Source of the DNA: Hafnia alvei
Lineage (GTDB): Bacteria; Pseudomonadota; Gammaproteobacteria; Enterobacterales; Enterobacteriaceae
Reading direction: 5' to 3'
DNA length: 64,000 nucleotides
Assembly: GCF_034424155.1 (NCBI RefSeq)
Contig: NZ_CP139992.1
Location: forward strand, 3,240,012 to 3,304,011
In this document: piece by piece, positions 45,297 to 55,916 of the stretch
How the letters are laid out: each line of letters opens with the position of its first letter
Numbering within the stretch: position 1 is the stretch's first letter
Made by a program: the position numbers and the translations under genes
Notes under the pieces: generated by a model
Databases searched by the model: none
What the model was told of the DNA's origin: nothing
What the model saw: only the letters and a program-made list of their open reading frames with translations

Positions 45297-46645
45297 CAGA
45301 TTTCCTTGCTCGGTAGCCCTTTCTGGCCTTTGTTTTTTTGCGTCATGCTCTCACCTGCCAGTGGCACGATGAGATGCGGCGGCAGTGTAAACACAAAGCG
45401 CGTGCCCAAGCCAATTTCACTCATGATGTTGAGCGTAGCTTCATGATGATTCAACGCGTGTTTGACTATGGCAAGCCCCAAACCGCTGCCGCCGGTTTGA
45501 CGTGAGCGCGCTTTATCGACCCGATAAAAACGCTCCGTTAAACGCCCCAAATGCTCCGCCGCAATACCGGGCCCATTGTCGCTAACTTCAAACTGCGCCC
45601 CTTGGGTGGTTTGCTGCCAGCAGACTTCAATTTTGGTGCCGTCCGGCGTGTGGTTCACCGCGTTATATACCAGATTAGAAACCGCGCTACGCAACTGATC
45701 GTCGTTGCCGAACACTTTGAGTTTATCGTTGATGCGGAAGGTAATTTCATGGCGACCGTTGCTCAACGACAGCGCCTCACGCTCCAACATGTGCAACATC
45801 ACCGGCACATCAACAATTTCATTCAAGGCAATCGGGGGAGCCGCTTCGATTTTAGAGAGGGTTAATAGCTGTTTCACCAAGCTGTCCATACGCTTGGTCT
45901 GCTCTTGCATGGTCGCAAGCGCCTTTTGCCGCACCGGAGCCGCCATATCGTCATCATTCATCATCTCGAGGTAGCCCTGTAACACGGTCAGCGGCGTGCG
46001 CAGTTCGTGGCTGACGTTGGCAAAGAAGTTACGTCGCGTGCCCTCTAACTGCCGCGTTTGCGTCACATCGCGTGCCACCATCAGCAGTTGGCCTTCGGCA
46101 TACGGCATCACACGAAATTCAACGAAACGGCCATTGTTAAGATGCAGCGTGAGCGGGCGGGAGAAATCTTGCGATTGCAGATAATGCGTGAATTCGGGGT
46201 AGCGCAGAAGGTTAAGAATGTGCTGGCCATTATCCTCCGGCCAACGAAAACCGAGCAGGTGTTGCGCCAAGCCGTTACACCAGAAAATATTGCCTTCTTC
46301 GGTCGTCATAATCACCGCATCGGGCAAAGACTCTGCGCCGCTGCGAAAACGTTTAATCAGCAGTGCCAGCTCGCGGCGGCGGCGGCGATTACGCTGCTGC
46401 ATCTGATACAGCCCGTAGAACAACGGCTCCCAGCTTCCTCGCCCCGCGGGTGGCGTCATACTACGATCGACCCATAGCCAGTGCGAAAGGCGCAGCTGGT
46501 TATAGAAATGCCAGCCTAAAAGCGCAGACACCGCAGCCAGCAGGAACCACGGCAAATAGCCGATCAGCAGCCCAAGGATCACCGCCGGAATGCAGCAAAA
46601 CAGCAACTCCAACAGCAGTCTTTTCCACGATAGGCGTTCAAGCAC
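45296..46645 (-). CDS. phoR: Phosphate regulon sensor kinase PhoR
   Basis: PhoR phosphorylates PhoB under phosphate starvation. The 449 residues contain two N-terminal membrane helices (about 10-50), a charged linker with RRRRREL, a PAS domain (about 95-190), and the kinase core: H-box [16 protein letters not shown]-box [12 protein letters not shown]-boxes SDNGPGIA and GGSGLGLAI. The tail is longer than in E. coli ([20 protein letters not shown]). It overlaps the pstS-like gene. The 250-base gap to phoB holds repeat copy B. Confidence 0.96.
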   Translation of the reverse strand: MLERLSWKRLLLELLFCCIPAVILGLLIGYLPWFLLAAVSALLGWHFYNQLRLSHWLWVDRSMTPPAGRGSWEPLFYGLYQMQQRNRRRRRELALLIKRFRSGAESLPDAVIMTTEEGNIFWCNGLAQHLLGFRWPEDNGQHILNLLRYPEFTHYLQSQDFSRPLTLHLNNGRFVEFRVMPYAEGQLLMVARDVTQTRQLEGTRRNFFANVSHELRTPLTVLQGYLEMMNDDDMAAPVRQKALATMQEQTKRMDSLVKQLLTLSKIEAAPPIALNEIVDVPVMLHMLEREALSLSNGRHEITFRINDKLKVFGNDDQLRSAVSNLVYNAVNHTPDGTKIEVCWQQTTQGAQFEVSDNGPGIAAEHLGRLTERFYRVDKARSRQTGGSGLGLAIVKHALNHHEATLNIMSEIGLGTRFVFTLPPHLIVPLAGESMTQKNKGQKGLPSKEI

Positions 46646-46746
46646 GATGTTGGCTCTTTGTTCTTAACAACATAAACGGATTTAACCGCATAGAAATAGT
46701 CGACATAGTGATACCCAAAATCAGTGAGGCCCGACTAAGGGTCCCA

Positions 46747-46890
46747 ATGCATAATCATACCGTTTACTTAAGCTCGATTTTAGGGGGAGTACACCGATGT
46801 GGTCGTAGCGGCGCAAGCCGCCTGAGCGACCCGCGGTGTGCTAGACCCGTGTATCCCGATCTTTTAAACAAGCGTCACGGCATATGCATA
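46747..46890. repeat. Structured interspersed repeat, copy B (phoB-phoR spacer)
   Basis: This copy aligns with copy A over 46766-46869 without gaps. The inner hairpin is GCGGC-GCAA-GCCGC in place of GCAGC-TTTA-GCTGC, a compensatory change, and GGTCG/CGACC pairs perfectly below it. ATGCATA borders both ends (46747-46753, 46884-46890). Orientation relative to the flanking minus-strand genes is the same as in copy A. Confidence 0.75.
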
Positions 46891-46895
46891 GCGGG

Positions 46896-47585
46896 TTAGA
46901 AACGCGCCGAAAAACGATACCCCGTCCCACGTACGGTTTGCACCATTTTATCATGCCCGCTCAGCTCCAACGCTTTGCGCAGCCGACGGATATGAACATC
47001 CACGGTGCGGTCTTCTACATAAACGTTAGTGCCCCAGACATGATTTAGCAACTGCTCGCGGCTATAAACGCGCTCGGGGTGAGTCATGAAAAAATGCAGC
47101 AACTTAAACTCAGTCGGCCCCATATCCAGCGGGGCTTCGTTAGCCATCACGCGATGTGACGTCGGATCGAGACTCAACCCTTGTACTTCAATCACCTCTT
47201 CCACCGCCATCGGTGAAATACGGCGCATCACGGCTTTAATTCTGGCCACCAGCTCTTTGGGCGAAAAAGGCTTGGTGATGTAATCATCTGCGCCCACTTC
47301 CAAACCGCGCACACGATCTTCCTCTTCGCCGCGAGCGGTCAGCATCATCACAGGAATTTCACGCGTTAACGCCTCGCGCTTCATATGTTTGATGAACTGG
47401 ATCCCAGAACCGCCCGGCAGCATCCAATCCAGCAGCACTAAATCAGGATAAGGCTCAGAAAGCGAGTTCACCGCGCTGTCATAATCTTCGGCTTCAACCG
47501 GTTGGTAGCCGTTTTGCTCTAAAACAAAACACACCATTTCACGAATTGGCGCTTCATCTTCTACTACCAATATGCGTCTGGCCAT
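46896..47585 (-). CDS. phoB: Phosphate response regulator PhoB
   Basis: PhoB activates the Pho regulon by binding Pho boxes. The 229 residues have a receiver domain with phospho-acceptor D53 ([13 protein letters not shown]), acidic pocket ED at 9-10, and K105-type lysine in [12 protein letters not shown]. The OmpR-type winged helix follows, with [24 protein letters not shown] and [14 protein letters not shown] Pho box lies 45 bases upstream, so it regulates itself. It is divergent from sbcDC. Confidence 0.97.
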   Translation of the reverse strand: MARRILVVEDEAPIREMVCFVLEQNGYQPVEAEDYDSAVNSLSEPYPDLVLLDWMLPGGSGIQFIKHMKREALTREIPVMMLTARGEEEDRVRGLEVGADDYITKPFSPKELVARIKAVMRRISPMAVEEVIEVQGLSLDPTSHRVMANEAPLDMGPTEFKLLHFFMTHPERVYSREQLLNHVWGTNVYVEDRTVDVHIRRLRKALELSGHDKMVQTVRGTGYRFSARF

Positions 47586-47618
47586 TGTTAATCCTGCTTA
47601 AGTTTGGTTGCGGGCGCC

Positions 47619-47650
47619 ATTATGCGTCAGATTTATGACAGATTTATGAA
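47619..47650 (-). promoter_or_regulatory. Pho box and promoter of phoB
   Basis: On the minus strand TCATAAATCTGTCATAAATC (47630-47649) forms the direct repeat of a Pho box, followed by GCATAATG as -10. As far as I remember it is the same as the E. coli phoB promoter sequence. Confidence 0.92.
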
Positions 47651-47730
47651 AAAAAACAATATGCCAAGCATCACTGTAATAAATGGTTTTGTAAACCCAG
47701 ACTGATTATGGCCTCAGTGCCGGACATGGG

Positions 47731-47758
47731 TTCACCTCCCTCATAGATTGCGTATAAT
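47731..47758 (+). promoter_or_regulatory. Promoter of sbcDC
   Basis: A perfect TATAAT at 47753-47758 lies 16 bases after TTCACC (47731-47736), 57 bases before the sbcD start and divergent from phoB. Confidence 0.6.
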
Positions 47759-47814
47759 CGATTTCATTCTCCGTCGTGGCTCACGCTACGCTCAGCAAGG
47801 ACAGCAGGACTCGC

Positions 47815-49089
47815 ATGCGTCTTATCCATACTTCAGACTGGCATCTTGGTCAGCATTTTTATACCAAAAGCCGTAGCGCTGAACATCAGGCCTTTCTGCG
47901 CTGGCTCATTGAACAAGCATCGGCGCATCAGGTCGATGCCATTATTGTGGCGGGTGACGTCTTTGATACCGGTTCGCCGCCGAGCTACGCGCGCGAACTG
48001 TATAACCGCTTCGTGGTGGAGTTACAGTCAACGGGTTGCCAATTAGTGGTGTTAGGTGGCAACCATGACTCCGTCGCCACGCTGAATGAATCTCGCGCTT
48101 TGCTGGCCTGCTTGAACACACAGGTTATCGCCAGCAGCGCGGGCGATTTACAGCATCAGGTATTGCAGCTCAAACAGCGCGACGGTTCCGTCGGCGCGAT
48201 TCTGTGCGCGGTGCCTTATCTGCGCCCACGAGATATCCAAACCAGCCTAGCAGGGCAATCTGCCGCAGAAAAACAAAACGCCCTACAGCAGGCTATCGCG
48301 GCACATTACCAGTCGTTGTACGATCTGGCCGTTGTCGAACGCGACGCCTTAGGTGGAAACCTGCCGATTATTGCCACCGGACATCTCACCACTATCGGTG
48401 CCAGCACGTCTGACTCAGTGCGTGATATCTATATTGGCTCACTCGATGCGTTCCCGGCCTCCGCGTTTCCTCCTGCCGATTACATTGCACTGGGCCATAT
48501 CCATCGTCCGCAGCGAGTGACCAGCAGCGAGCATATTCGCTACAGTGGCTCGCCGATCCCTCTTAGCTTTGACGAACTGGGCAGTGAGAAAAGTATCTGC
48601 TTAGTGGATTTCTCAGGGGCTGCACTGGAAAAAGTGACGCTCTTGCCGGTTCCCCTATTTCAGCCAATGCAGCTCATCAAAGGCAGCATTGAGCAAATCG
48701 AGCAACAGCTCGCCGCCTTTAACCCCATCAAGGCGGATCATAGTGAGAGCGAAAAACCGGTCTGGCTAGATATTGAAATCAGCAGCAGCGCCTATTTAAA
48801 CGATCTGCAACGTCGGATCCAGCAGCAGGCAGAAAGCCTTCCTGTTGAGGTGATTTTACTGCGCCGTAGTAAAGAACAACGCTTAAGCGCCCTCACGCGC
48901 CAAGACAAAGAAACGCTGAGCGAGCTGAGCGTTAGCGACGTGTTTGAACGCCGTTTGGCACAGGAAGAAACCGACGATGACGCGCTACTCGCACAGCAAT
49001 CACGCATTCGAAATCAATTCCATCAGGTGTTGGATGAACTGGTGTTAGCGCAACAGCAAGACGACACTCGCGAGGAGAATGGCGCATGA
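47815..49089 (+). CDS. sbcD: SbcD nuclease subunit
   Basis: SbcD is the Mre11-type nuclease of SbcCD, which cuts hairpins and protein-blocked DNA ends. The start at 47815 ([15 protein letters not shown]) matches the family; 13 upstream in-frame residues have no homology. The 424 residues carry the phosphoesterase motifs [26 protein letters not shown] and ATGHLTT, and GHIHRPQ. A capping domain and a C-terminal SbcC-binding region follow. It overlaps sbcC by 4 bases. Confidence 0.95.
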   Translation: MRLIHTSDWHLGQHFYTKSRSAEHQAFLRWLIEQASAHQVDAIIVAGDVFDTGSPPSYARELYNRFVVELQSTGCQLVVLGGNHDSVATLNESRALLACLNTQVIASSAGDLQHQVLQLKQRDGSVGAILCAVPYLRPRDIQTSLAGQSAAEKQNALQQAIAAHYQSLYDLAVVERDALGGNLPIIATGHLTTIGASTSDSVRDIYIGSLDAFPASAFPPADYIALGHIHRPQRVTSSEHIRYSGSPIPLSFDELGSEKSICLVDFSGAALEKVTLLPVPLFQPMQLIKGSIEQIEQQLAAFNPIKADHSESEKPVWLDIEISSSAYLNDLQRRIQQQAESLPVEVILLRRSKEQRLSALTRQDKETLSELSVSDVFERRLAQEETDDDALLAQQSRIRNQFHQVLDELVLAQQQDDTREENGA

Positions 49090-52000
49090 AAATCCTCAGC
49101 CTACGGTTAAAAAATATCAACTCGCTCAAGGGCGAATGGAAGATCGATTTCACCCGTGAAGACTTTGCCAATAACGGCTTATTTGCCATCACCGGCCCAA
49201 CCGGCGCAGGGAAAACGACGCTGCTCGACGCACTCTGTTTGGCGCTGTATCACCAAACGCCGCGCTTGAAAGTGTCGCCAACGCAAAATGAGCTGATGAC
49301 ACGCGGCACCGCCGAATCGTTGGCCGAAGTTGAATTTGAAGTGAAAGGCGTCGGCTATCGCGCCTTCTGGAGCCAGCGCCGCGCCAATAACAAGCCAGAT
49401 GGCAATTTACAAACACCAAAGGTAGAGCTTGCACATATTGCCGATGGTGAAATCATCACCGATAAAATCCAAACCAAGCTGCATAAAATTGCCGATATTA
49501 CCGGTTTAGATTTTGGCCGTTTCACCAAGTCGATGATGCTGTCACAGGGCCAGTTCGCCGCCTTCCTCAACGCCGATCCGGCCGAGCGGGCTGAATTACT
49601 GGAAGAACTCACCGGCACCGAAATTTATGGTCAGCTATCCGAGCAAATATTCCAGCGTTTCAAACAGGCAAAAATCGATCTTGATACCCTGCATGAACGC
49701 GCCGCAGGCGTAGAGCTGCTCAGCGAAGAAGCGCTTAACCAGCTTTCCGAGCGTTTGTCTGAATTACAACGTGAAGAGCAGCAGCAAACGTCTTTGCGTC
49801 AAACGCTGATGACCGATCTCCAGTGGCTGCAAAAAAGCCAAGAGCTCAGCCAAAACCGAGAACAGTGCACTCAGCGCGTTACCGTGGCATCGCAACAATG
49901 GCAAACCGCCCAGCCAGAAGTTTTACGCCTTGAACGCAGTGAACCAGCTGAAAAACTGCGTCCTCTATTATTCACGTTACGCCAGACACGCGCTGATTTA
50001 GCATCAACAACTCAAAGCCAGCAACAGCGTGAGCAGCAGCGCCAACAGCTGACTTCGCAGCTAGCGTTACTGCAAACTGCGTCATCACAAGCGCTGCATG
50101 CCAAACAGCAACACCAGCAGCAACGTACCGCCACGGAAACGCTGATCAACCAACACGTGGTGCCACTTGATTCGCGGCTGACGCAGATCCGCGAAGACCT
50201 GTTAGCTCAGCAGCAAAAACTCACGCAAATCAGTGAAGAGAAGCAGAAACAAGAAACTGCGCTGAAGCAAAACCGAGAAAAGTTGCACGCTCAGCAGCAG
50301 GAAATCAGCCAGCTTCAGCAACAGTTGGCAGACACGGCTCAACACGCGGAATGGAATAATCACTTAGGCCGTTGGAAAAGCCAGTTCGAGCAATCTGCCG
50401 AACACTGCCAAAGCTTAAACGAACTGCGTAAACGCATTGCCGATGCAGAAAAAAACATCGCCACCGAAACCGAAAAACTCACGGTTCTGCAACAGGCAGG
50501 CGCCCTGCTCAATCAGCGTTTAGCTCAACAGCAAAAAATCTGCGCCGAAACGGAATTACAGCATCAGCAGTTGGAGCAGAAACACAGTTCAGCGCAGTTA
50601 GAAGCACAGCGTGAAAAATTGCACCGCGGGCAACCTGCACGCCAAATTTTGATACAAATCAGTCCACTGTTCGAAAAATCCTCACTGCGACAGAAACAAC
50701 TGCACGCGCAAATTACGCAACGCACGCAGGAACTGCTCGCGCTGGAACAGCTTTTAGCCGCCAAACGCTTAGCCTATAAAGAGAAACGTCAGCATCTGAA
50801 CGATCTGGAAAAGCAGATCGACCTACAACGTCGAGTGATCGGGCTAGAGCAAGAGCGCGCGCGTTTAGTGGCTGGCGATCCCTGCCCGCTCTGCGGATCG
50901 CGGGAGCATCCGGCGGTTAAAACCTACCAAACACCGGCGCTTTCAGACACCGAGCAGCGCCGCGATGCGCTACGCATTGAAGTTGAAAACCTCAGTCGCG
51001 AAGGCAGCGAGCTGGGGGAGCGCCACAAGCTGATGCTGCAAACCCAAAATCAGCAACAGCAAGAAATCCAAGCCGTTGAAGCTGAAGTCATGCAGTATCA
51101 GCAGCGCTGGGCTCAGGCCACAGCGGCGCTCGAACTGAGCTTAGCGATTGATGACCGTGAGGGGCTAGAAAGCTATCTCAACGAAATCAATCAGCAAGAA
51201 GAAATGCTGCAAAACACGCTGCGCCAGCGAGAGATGTTGAGCAAGAACTGGCAGCAGGCGAAAGATGCGCTGAACAGCATTCAGCAAGAAGCGAACCAAA
51301 CGCTACAGCAAATCAGCCTGTTGGAATTGAGCACTCAAACACAGAGCAAACAGCTCAACGATTGGCACGAGGACTACGGTAAACAGTTAGCGCAGCAGCA
51401 GCAACGTGACATCGCCCTTACCGATGAACTGCATAAACTGCAGTTAACTGCGCCTGTCTCTGGAAACGAAGCCGAATGGCTGGAACAGCGCAGCAACGAG
51501 TTTACGCTCTGGCAGCAGCGCCAAAACCACAGCCAAAAACTGGCGCTAGAAAACACGCGCCTGATGGCGGAAGAGCACAGCCTAAGCCAAACCTGTACCG
51601 CACTGGAAACACAGTGGCAAACACAGCATCAGCTTTGTTCTGAGCTTGAAACCCGCCTGAAACAGATGCAGGCCGAACGCCAAAGCCTTCTCGATGGACG
51701 CAGCGTAGACGAGGTACGTCGTTCATTAATTGAAGCTGAACAGCAGGTTGAAAACCAACTTCAGCAAGCGCAACAGGCTGAAAACCAGATACGACAGCAG
51801 CTCGATAAACTGGGCGGTGAGCTCGAAAGCGCTCAGCAACAGCGCCTGTTGTTGGAACAACGGCTCAGTCAGCAGCAAACTGAATTCGAGCAGGCCCTCG
51901 CCAACAGCCAATTTACTGATGAAAACACGCTGATTGCCGCGCTGTTAGACGAAAATGAACTCAAACGGCTGATTGCGCTGCGAGAGCAATGCAAAAACCG

Positions 52001-52778
52001 ACTCTCGCAGGCACACGCCTTCTTGCAGCAGGCTGAAAGCGAATTCGCCCAGTGGATGACGCAACGCCCTGAAAACCTTGATATCAATGCCACGCTAGAA
52101 AATCTCAATCAACAACTGGCTACGCTAGCTGAGCAGCTACGCGAAAACAGCGTGCAACAGGGGCAAATTCAGCAACAGATCCGCAGCGACGCCGAGCGAA
52201 AACAGGGGCAGCAAAGCCTATTTGCGCGTATTGAACAGAGCAGGCAAGAGTATGAAGACTGGAGCTATCTCAACCAGCTGATTGGCTCGAGCAGCGGCGA
52301 TAAATTCAGAAAGTTTGCGCAGGGTTTAACATTGGATCATCTGGTCTATTTGGCTAACCAACAGCTTGCCCGCCTGCATGGTCGCTATTTGCTGCAACGC
52401 AAAACCAGCGACGCGCTGGAGCTAGAAGTGGTCGATACATGGCAAGCCGATGCGGTACGCGATACGCGCACCTTATCCGGTGGCGAAAGCTTCTTGGTGA
52501 GTTTGGCGCTGGCGCTGGCACTATCCGATCTGGTCAGCCATAAAACCAGCATTGATTCTCTGTTCCTTGACGAAGGTTTTGGCACGCTGGACGCAGAAAC
52601 CCTTGATACCGCGCTTGATGCCCTCGATACGCTCAACGCAACCGGTAAAATGATTGGCGTCATCAGCCACGTTGAAGCCATGAAAGAACGCATACCGGTA
52701 CAGATAAAAGTGAAGAAGGTCAATGGGCTAGGGATCAGTCGTTTGGAAGCGCAGTATGCGGTAGGGAGTGGCGAATAA
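49086..52778 (+). CDS. sbcC: SbcC ATPase subunit
   Basis: SbcC is the Rad50-type ATPase partner of SbcD. The 1230 residues show Walker [10 protein letters not shown] at 37-45, long Gln/Glu-rich coiled coils, the zinc-hook CPLC at 600-603 in the middle, the signature LSGGES and Walker [14 protein letters not shown] at the end. This is about 180 residues longer than E. coli SbcC as I remember it, with the extra length in the coiled coils. The hook is central, so both arms are extended. Start is ATG 49086, in an ATGA overlap with sbcD. Confidence 0.96.
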   Translation: MKILSLRLKNINSLKGEWKIDFTREDFANNGLFAITGPTGAGKTTLLDALCLALYHQTPRLKVSPTQNELMTRGTAESLAEVEFEVKGVGYRAFWSQRRANNKPDGNLQTPKVELAHIADGEIITDKIQTKLHKIADITGLDFGRFTKSMMLSQGQFAAFLNADPAERAELLEELTGTEIYGQLSEQIFQRFKQAKIDLDTLHERAAGVELLSEEALNQLSERLSELQREEQQQTSLRQTLMTDLQWLQKSQELSQNREQCTQRVTVASQQWQTAQPEVLRLERSEPAEKLRPLLFTLRQTRADLASTTQSQQQREQQRQQLTSQLALLQTASSQALHAKQQHQQQRTATETLINQHVVPLDSRLTQIREDLLAQQQKLTQISEEKQKQETALKQNREKLHAQQQEISQLQQQLADTAQHAEWNNHLGRWKSQFEQSAEHCQSLNELRKRIADAEKNIATETEKLTVLQQAGALLNQRLAQQQKICAETELQHQQLEQKHSSAQLEAQREKLHRGQPARQILIQISPLFEKSSLRQKQLHAQITQRTQELLALEQLLAAKRLAYKEKRQHLNDLEKQIDLQRRVIGLEQERARLVAGDPCPLCGSREHPAVKTYQTPALSDTEQRRDALRIEVENLSREGSELGERHKLMLQTQNQQQQEIQAVEAEVMQYQQRWAQATAALELSLAIDDREGLESYLNEINQQEEMLQNTLRQREMLSKNWQQAKDALNSIQQEANQTLQQISLLELSTQTQSKQLNDWHEDYGKQLAQQQQRDIALTDELHKLQLTAPVSGNEAEWLEQRSNEFTLWQQRQNHSQKLALENTRLMAEEHSLSQTCTALETQWQTQHQLCSELETRLKQMQAERQSLLDGRSVDEVRRSLIEAEQQVENQLQQAQQAENQIRQQLDKLGGELESAQQQRLLLEQRLSQQQTEFEQALANSQFTDENTLIAALLDENELKRLIALREQCKNRLSQAHAFLQQAESEFAQWMTQRPENLDINATLENLNQQLATLAEQLRENSVQQGQIQQQIRSDAERKQGQQSLFARIEQSRQEYEDWSYLNQLIGSSSGDKFRKFAQGLTLDHLVYLANQQLARLHGRYLLQRKTSDALELEVVDTWQADAVRDTRTLSGGESFLVSLALALALSDLVSHKTSIDSLFLDEGFGTLDAETLDTALDALDTLNATGKMIGVISHVEAMKERIPVQIKVKKVNGLGISRLEAQYAVGSGE

Positions 52779-53009
52779 CGCACTCCCTAATCCTTGTTTT
52801 TTATCCACTCCGCTTTTGCGAGAGGGTGAAGTTCTAATGAACAGCCCCCCTCTCGGAGTGTTAGTCGGAGCGGTATCTCATTCCCGCTCGTTCAATTTTT
52901 CTAAACGCATGGTTATCAATAAGTTGATTATTTTAACGGTTTCGCATTGGTACAATCCTTTAGGTCTTTTAGGTGGAGCAACTTAAATTGAGCCAATTGG
53001 GATTAGAAT

Positions 53010-53363
53010 ATGAAAAGAGAAAAATGTGTTATCCAAAGTTTTCCTGCTGTAATAGATTGGATTAATGAAAATATCCACCAGGGAATTAATGCTGCCGATG
53101 TGATAAGAATATCGGGATATTCACGTTCTTATTTTTTACGCGAATTTCAATTACACCACGGCGTTAGCGTTTCATCCTTCATCAAAACGACACGGTTAAA
53201 AGCATCTGCACAAAAGCTTATATCTACTGAGTTAAAAATTTTCGAAGTTGCACAGGAAATGGGATTTCCCAGCCAGAGTACTTTCTGTCAGATATTTAAA
53301 GGCTATTTTAATATGTCGCCAACAGAATTCCGCTATCGTTCAATGCGGCCGACAATGCTATAA
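53010..53363 (+). CDS. MarA/SoxS-sized AraC-family regulator
   Basis: A 117-residue protein consisting only of the two helix-turn-helix units of the AraC family. The first is GINAADVIRISGYSRSYFLREF (about 30-51), the second FEVAQEMGFPSQSTFCQIF, followed by the conserved FNMSPTEFRYR. There is no effector domain, as in MarA, SoxS and RamA, so activity would be set by its level. Neighbours do not reveal its targets. The 231 bases upstream hold no gene but include a CGAGAGGG/CCCTCTCG hairpin at 52819-52855. Base composition is lower in GC than sbcC. Confidence 0.85.
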   Translation: MKREKCVIQSFPAVIDWINENIHQGINAADVIRISGYSRSYFLREFQLHHGVSVSSFIKTTRLKASAQKLISTELKIFEVAQEMGFPSQSTFCQIFKGYFNMSPTEFRYRSMRPTML

Positions 53364-53451
53364 AAGGTAATGCAATGAAAGATAATGCAATGAAATAAGC
53401 TATCACCATTGTTCTGGCATAAGTTTTTATATTTTTACGCCAAGGTAAACC

Positions 53452-53508
53452 ATGTTTAAAAACTTATTAGCATTGCTAAATATGAAAGAAGATTTTTATC
53501 ATAACTAA
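53452..53508 (+). CDS. Possible 18-residue peptide after the AraC-type gene
   Basis: MFKNLLALLNMKEDFYHN is preceded by AAGG at 53442-53445, at a suitable distance. It is amphipathic. No homologue is known to me; the AT-rich surroundings make chance open frames likely. Support is only the ribosome site and position. Confidence 0.25.
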   Translation: MFKNLLALLNMKEDFYHN

Positions 53509-53577
53509 AGAATAGGAAAGGGATAACGTTTACTAGAGCAAAACACCAATCGTTATCCCCCATTGGATAGGAGTTTT

Positions 53578-53934
53578 CTACCACTGAACGCCTATCCCAT
53601 ACTGATAAACCCAGTACATCGCCCCGATCGTGACAGCTAAATTCACGATCACCGTGATAATAAAATAGGTTTTAAACGGTTGTTTTTGCGTCTTATGGCG
53701 GAAAATTTGCTGACCTAAAATTGCGCCTACCCAGCCGCCGATCAGGCCAAAGAATAACAATGTTATCTCAGGGACTCGCTGCCACGATTTCACGGCGGCT
53801 AATTTATCAATGCCATAAATAATCAGCGTTAGCGCATTGAGCAACAGGCACCACATCACAAAGGGATGCAGAGAAAACAGACTACCAATGGCTGCCAGTG
53901 CGAGGAACAGATAACAAAAACGATTAAGATTCAT
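53578..53934 (-). CDS. DUF1294 membrane protein
   Basis: A 118-residue inner-membrane protein starting at ATG 53934 (MNLNRFCYLFLALAAIG). Three or four helices are visible, with the DUF1294 hallmark DKLAAVKSWQRVPE in the second loop followed by GGWVGAILGQQIFRHKTQK. DUF1294 proteins have no known function. The longer frame to 53994 adds residues without homology. It is convergent with the AraC-type gene; an imperfect hairpin lies at 53520-53559. Confidence 0.85.
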   Translation of the reverse strand: MNLNRFCYLFLALAAIGSLFSLHPFVMWCLLLNALTLIIYGIDKLAAVKSWQRVPEITLLFFGLIGGWVGAILGQQIFRHKTQKQPFKTYFIITVIVNLAVTIGAMYWVYQYGIGVQW

Positions 53935-54205
53935 GCAATAAACCGATTGAAAAGAATTAAGAAACCGTGCGTATAGTGGCCCTCGACGCAGCATGATGCA
54001 ATGTTATCACCTCTGAAAAAATGCGTTAACGTAATGCGAGAGAGCTCACACTTCATTATCAGTGCTACAAATATCCAGTAAATGCATTCTTTGTCCCATA
54101 ACATCCCCTCATTTTTAAACGCCATACTCCTTTCATGATTTCACGCTACGTATAGCAGCAAGCAACGTAGTGCAATTGGTTTCCCTTCCTGACTCAGAGG
54201 TCGTT

Positions 54206-54532
54206 ATGGCTAAAAAATTTATCGCTGTTTGTGCATGTCCAATGGGGTTAGCTCATACGTTTATGGCCGCTCAGGCGCTTGAAGATGCCGCAAAAGCGGC
54301 TGGTTATGACCAGATTAAAATTGAGACTCAGGGTGCAGACGGCATCGAAAATCGCTTAACCGCACAGGATATCGCGGAGGCCGACATCATTATTCATTCG
54401 GTTGCCATCACGCCTGAAGATAACGAACGCTTTGAAAGCCGCGACGTATATGAAATCACTCTGCAAGACGCCATTAAAAATGCGGATGGGATCCTGCGTG
54501 AAATTGAAGAGATGATTCAATCCGAACAATAA
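54206..54532 (+). CDS. fryB: Fructose-like PTS IIB component
   Basis: A 108-residue EIIB of the fructose/mannitol PTS family, starting at ATG 54206. The phosphorylated Cys is C11 in CACPMGLAHTFMAAQ. The chain follows E. coli FryB nearly residue for residue in the stretches I remember (TQGADGIENRLTAQDIAEADIIIHSVA). First gene of the fry-ypd operon: fryB-fryC-ypdF-ypdE-fryA, the E. coli gene order. The sugar it transports is unknown. Confidence 0.93.
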   Translation: MAKKFIAVCACPMGLAHTFMAAQALEDAAKAAGYDQIKIETQGADGIENRLTAQDIAEADIIIHSVAITPEDNERFESRDVYEITLQDAIKNADGILREIEEMIQSEQ

Positions 54533-54576
54533 GAAACGCGGTTGTTTTTCAATCAATTCATCAGGGAGATATACCT

Positions 54577-55833
54577 ATGGCTATTAAGAAAAGGAGCGCA
54601 GTGAACCCTTCGTCTGGCGGCGAAGCAACGCTGACTAAAAATCCCAATGCGATGCCAGCGGCAAAACCCAGTATGTGGGGCGATCTACCACAGCATGTGA
54701 TGTCTGGTATTTCACGCATGGTGCCGACGCTTATCATGGGCGGCGTCATCTTGGCCTTCTCACAGCTTATTGCCTATGCGTGGCTGAAAGTGCCTCCTGA
54801 GATGGGCATTATGGAGGCCATCAACACCGGGAAATACGTTGGTTTCAATCTCTCCTTGATGAAGTTTGCTTATTTGTCGCAGTCGTTTGGTGGAATTCTA
54901 TTTAGCTTCGCCATCCCAATGTTTGCCGCATTTGTCGCCAACTCGATCGGAGGAAAGCTGGCGTTCCCTGCGGGGTTTATTGGCGGATTAATCGCAACTC
55001 AGCCAACCCCTGAATTAACATGGGATTTAAGCAAGCTACAGTGGGTCACCAACTCACCGGTTCCTTCAACGTTTATTGGCGCACTCATCATCGCCATTGC
55101 CGCCGGTTATTTAGTGAAATGGATGAATGCCAAAATCCAATTACCTGCTTATTTGCTGGCATTTAAAACCACCTTCTTATTACCTATTCTGTCGGCCGTT
55201 TTTGTCATGCTGGCCATGTATTACGTTATTACGCCGTTTGGCGGTTGGGTGAATGCCGGTATTCGCGTCATGTTACAGGCGGCGGGAGATAAAGGCGTGC
55301 TGATGTATGCCGTGGGGATTTCCGCCACCACCGCTATTGACCTCGGCGGGCCAATTAATAAAGCGGCAGGTTTTATCGCTTTTAGCTTCACCAGCGATCA
55401 CGTTCTGCCTATCACCGCACGCGCTATTGCGATTGTGATCCCTCCTATCGGTTTAGGGTTGGCAACGCTCATTGACCATCGCCTCACTGGCCGCCGCTTA
55501 TTTAGCAGCCAACTGTATCCTCAGGGAAAAACAGCGATGTTCCTCGCCTTTATGGGGATTAGTGAAGGTGCCATTCCATTCCTGCTCGAAAGCCCGCTAG
55601 CCTCTATTCCGGCCTACATGACGGGCGCTATCGTCGGCTCAACCACCGCCGTCGCATTAGGCGCCGTGCAATGGTTCCCTGAATCAGCGATATGGGCGTG
55701 GCCTTTAGTCACCAATTTAGGGGCTTATATGTTTGGCATTGCGTTAGGTGCCGTCGTGACTGCACTGATTACCGTATTTATTCGCAATATCCTGTTCAAA
55801 AAAGGCAAATTGCACATTGAGGTGATGTCTTAA
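54577..55833 (+). CDS. fryC: Fructose-like PTS IIC component (permease)
   Basis: A 418-residue membrane component with about 9-10 helices. The cytoplasmic start is followed by WGDLPQHVMSGISRMVPTLIMGG, the family N-terminal block. The GPINKAAGF and GISEGAIPF motifs are substrate-site signatures of fructose-type IIC proteins. It follows fryB after 44 bases and uses FryB as its phosphate donor, itself phosphorylated by FryA. Confidence 0.93.
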   Translation: MAIKKRSAVNPSSGGEATLTKNPNAMPAAKPSMWGDLPQHVMSGISRMVPTLIMGGVILAFSQLIAYAWLKVPPEMGIMEAINTGKYVGFNLSLMKFAYLSQSFGGILFSFAIPMFAAFVANSIGGKLAFPAGFIGGLIATQPTPELTWDLSKLQWVTNSPVPSTFIGALIIAIAAGYLVKWMNAKIQLPAYLLAFKTTFLLPILSAVFVMLAMYYVITPFGGWVNAGIRVMLQAAGDKGVLMYAVGISATTAIDLGGPINKAAGFIAFSFTSDHVLPITARAIAIVIPPIGLGLATLIDHRLTGRRLFSSQLYPQGKTAMFLAFMGISEGAIPFLLESPLASIPAYMTGAIVGSTTAVALGAVQWFPESAIWAWPLVTNLGAYMFGIALGAVVTALITVFIRNILFKKGKLHIEVMS

Positions 55834-55916
55834 CTGATAACGGTGCTGCCTCCGCCACAAACGGTGGCAGCAAGTATGACCCGCCGGTCTTATCATGATA
55901 TTTAAGCGAGTGTCTC

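Noticed and set aside
46363-46899. Plus-strand 178-codon frame through phoR and the repeat
   Set aside because: It is the complement of phoR codons followed by the folded repeat and the end of phoB; no protein-like features.
52768-52986. 72-codon frame after sbcC
   Set aside because: It starts inside the end of sbcC, lacks a ribosome site and spans a hairpin; residues show no domain pattern.
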